NCBI GenBank assembly: GCA_016745035.1
Contig: JADGDE010000011.1
Span: 1 to 64,000 of the forward strand
Origin: Thiotrichales bacterium
Lineage (GTDB): Bacteria; Pseudomonadota; Gammaproteobacteria; Beggiatoales; Beggiatoaceae
Direction of reading: 5' to 3'
DNA length: 64,000 bases
Every line of letters starts with the position of its first letter. The stretch's first letter is position 1. The notes under the pieces are model-generated. The model was given only the letters and a program-made list of their open reading frames with translations, did no database searches and was not told the DNA's origin. Below, piece after piece: positions 62,499-64,000 of this stretch. A program made the position numbers and the translations under genes.

Positions 62499-64000
62499 CG
62501 TAGGAATTTTTGCATCACTTGTTGTAAGTGCTCATCATTAGGAAAGCTTTTTAAGGCTTTTTCCCATAACGCTTGCGCCGCTGCTTTATCACCTGATGCC
62601 CATAAGACTTCGCCTAAGTGGGCAGCGATTTCGGGGTCAAACTTGGCATCGAGGGCTTTTTGTAAATATTCCAAGGCCTCGGTGTATTTACCTTGACGGT
62701 ATAGCACCCAGCCCATGCTATCGAGAATGTAATAAGCATCTGGCTTGAGGTCGTAAGCTTGTTTGATTAAGGCATAGGCTTCGTCATAACGGTCGGTTCT
62801 ATCGGCCAAAGTGTAGCCCAGCGCATTGATGGCATCAATATTTTTCGGGTCTTTTTCCAACACCTTGCGGAAACTTTGCTCGGATAATAATAATTGATCA
62901 GCTTGTTCAGCTAACATGCCTTGCATATACAGTAAGTCGAGGTTGTCCGGTTGGCTTTCCAGTCCACGGGTATAAACCGCCAAGGCTTTATCATAGTTTT
63001 TGGCATCGAGGTGAATTTCAGCTTCGAGCTTAATCAATAATTCGTCTTGCTCTTGGCTGTGGGGATGGGTTTCGGTCAGCACACTTAAAGCCTCAGCCAT
63101 TTTACCTTGTTCTTTTAGTAACAAAACTTGATGCAAACGGGCATTAAAATAATGCTGCTCACCGGGTTTGATTTGTTGGTAATAGGCTAAGGCTTTATCA
63201 ATTTGGTTTTGTTTGCTGGCGATTTGCCCGAGGAAATAGCGGGCAGTTTCGCGCTCGCTGCTGAGTTTGCCGTGTTTGAGCAGGCGTTTTAAATGGCGCT
63301 TGGCATCATCATAGCGCTCGTGTTGTAAATACAATAAACCCAGCGCGTGCAATAAGCGGCTGTCTTTTTGTTTTTTTAACACGGGAGCAAAATGCCGACG
63401 GGCGGCTTTATAGCGCTCTAGCTCTAAAAGCAAGCGGGCATATTGCACTTGGGTTTCGATATGCTTGGGGTTTTTTCGTACTTGTTTTTTTAAAAATGCC
63501 AGCGCTTTATCGTTTTGTTTGAGTTTTTGTAACACTTCCAAATACAGCGCCAAGACTTGCTTATGCTCTGGATCTTGTTTTAGCACTTGCTCCAAGGCAG
63601 GCAGGCTGTCTTCATAGCGTTTTAAATACAGCAATAGCCGCGCATAGACATAGTTCAGCTCTTGATCTTCAGGGTGTTTTTGCCGCATCCGCTCAACGCT
63701 AAGTAAAGCCTCGGCTTTGTCGGGATGTTGAGCTAATAATTTAATCAATAAATCTAAGTTTTTGGCAGAAATATGTCCGGTGCGGGCGAGCAATTGTTCT
63801 AACTCTGCTAAAGCCTCGGCGGGTTTTTCATTCACAAACAGCGAAATCACGCTTAATTGCTGGGCTTGTTCGACATCGTCGCTGAGGCTTTTATACAGCT
63901 GGGTGCTTTTTTCCGTCAGGGCTTTATCCGAGGCATACAAGGCGCTGTTGACGGCATTGCGCGCCAGCGTCGCATCTTGCGCGGTTTCGGCAGCTTGATA
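62495..64000 (-). CDS. TPR-repeat protein (5' end beyond the window)
   Basis: The frame stays open to the window edge (YQAAETAQDATLARNAVNSA precedes a TTG codon at 63940). So this is the C-terminal 501 residues of a larger protein. It is almost wholly TPR repeats (AEALAELEQLLARTG, YEDSLPALEQVLKQDPEHK, DAINALGYTLADRTDRYDEA). The position before lolB matches the conserved TPR gene that precedes lolB in pseudomonads and relatives, whose function in the periplasm is unclear. Confidence 0.88.
   Translation of the reverse strand, partial: YQAAETAQDATLARNAVNSALYASDKALTEKSTQLYKSLSDDVEQAQQLSVISLFVNEKPAEALAELEQLLARTGHISAKNLDLLIKLLAQHPDKAEALLSVERMRQKHPEDQELNYVYARLLLYLKRYEDSLPALEQVLKQDPEHKQVLALYLEVLQKLKQNDKALAFLKKQVRKNPKHIETQVQYARLLLELERYKAARRHFAPVLKKQKDSRLLHALGLLYLQHERYDDAKRHLKRLLKHGKLSSERETARYFLGQIASKQNQIDKALAYYQQIKPGEQHYFNARLHQVLLLKEQGKMAEALSVLTETHPHSQEQDELLIKLEAEIHLDAKNYDKALAVYTRGLESQPDNLDLLYMQGMLAEQADQLLLSEQSFRKVLEKDPKNIDAINALGYTLADRTDRYDEAYALIKQAYDLKPDAYYILDSMGWVLYRQGKYTEALEYLQKALDAKFDPEIAAHLGEVLWASGDKAAAQALWEKALKSFPNDEHLQQVMQKFLR

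Overview
The window looks like a gammaproteobacterial chromosome of moderate GC. The evidence is the type IV pilus minor-pilin/PilY1 operon, the rplY-pth-ychF housekeeping run, the TPR protein-lolB pair, a Fur box, purT, and kinase-TM-WD40 receptors. The abundance of WD40 kinases, CHAT remnants and small interspersed inverted-repeat elements suggests a Thiotrichales/Beggiatoa-like lineage. That placement is an inference, not a demonstration.

Layout. 1-3.2 kb: remnants of a large winged-helix protein and of a CHAT protein, probably a decayed signalling or defence locus. 3.2-5.8 kb (minus): GlcG/HbpS-like protein, di-haem cytochrome c peroxidase and a Crp/Fnr regulator. 6.2-8.2 kb: membrane LuxR-type regulator and purT. 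8.2-11.1 kb (minus): Fur-box-controlled porin, FMN-binding protein and an RpfE-like protein. 11.5-14.1 kb (minus): leuD, HAD phosphatase, exported NifX-like protein, pspA. 14.4-16.7 kb: rplY, pth, ychF. 17-24.5 kb: exported unknown, ArsJ-like MFS protein with a C39-like protein, PGRP-type amidase, histidine kinase, thioester reductase. 24.6-27.5 kb: murC and phoH. 27.6-37.8 kb: an HAE1-like RND pump divergent from a TolC-CzcB-CzcA-DUF3240 metal-efflux operon, which is interrupted by repeats and an AT-rich orphan gene. 38.5-47.9 kb (minus): fimT-pilV-pilW-pilX-pilY1. 48-52.5 kb: prmC divergent from a sterol-desaturase-like gene, then ddl, ftsA and an M23 peptidase. 52.8-58.9 kb: two kinase-TM-WD40 receptors, the first split by a frameshift at a C6 tract, and a membrane TPR protein. 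58.9-64 kb (minus): M16C peptidase, then a TPR protein and lolB.

The intergenic space is rich in small non-coding mobile elements. Family A has about nine copies ending in TGATGTTACGCA / GCGTAACATCA, several with 7-9 bp AT-rich target duplications, and most sit at gene 3' ends. Family B has two copies with GAGTCTATGTG ends flanked by TAA. There are also REP-like dyads, a 79-bp tandem dyad array and a probable group II intron domain V remnant.

The most interesting points are: the split kinase/propeller gene at a homopolymer beside an intact paralogue; a 2055-residue PilY1 whose von Willebrand A domain is interrupted by four beta-sandwich modules; a leftover second pilY1 3' end; a duplicated operator/promoter that restores transcription of an interrupted efflux operon; and family A elements that supply stop codons to neighbouring genes. 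No tRNA, rRNA, CRISPR array or intact transposase was seen.
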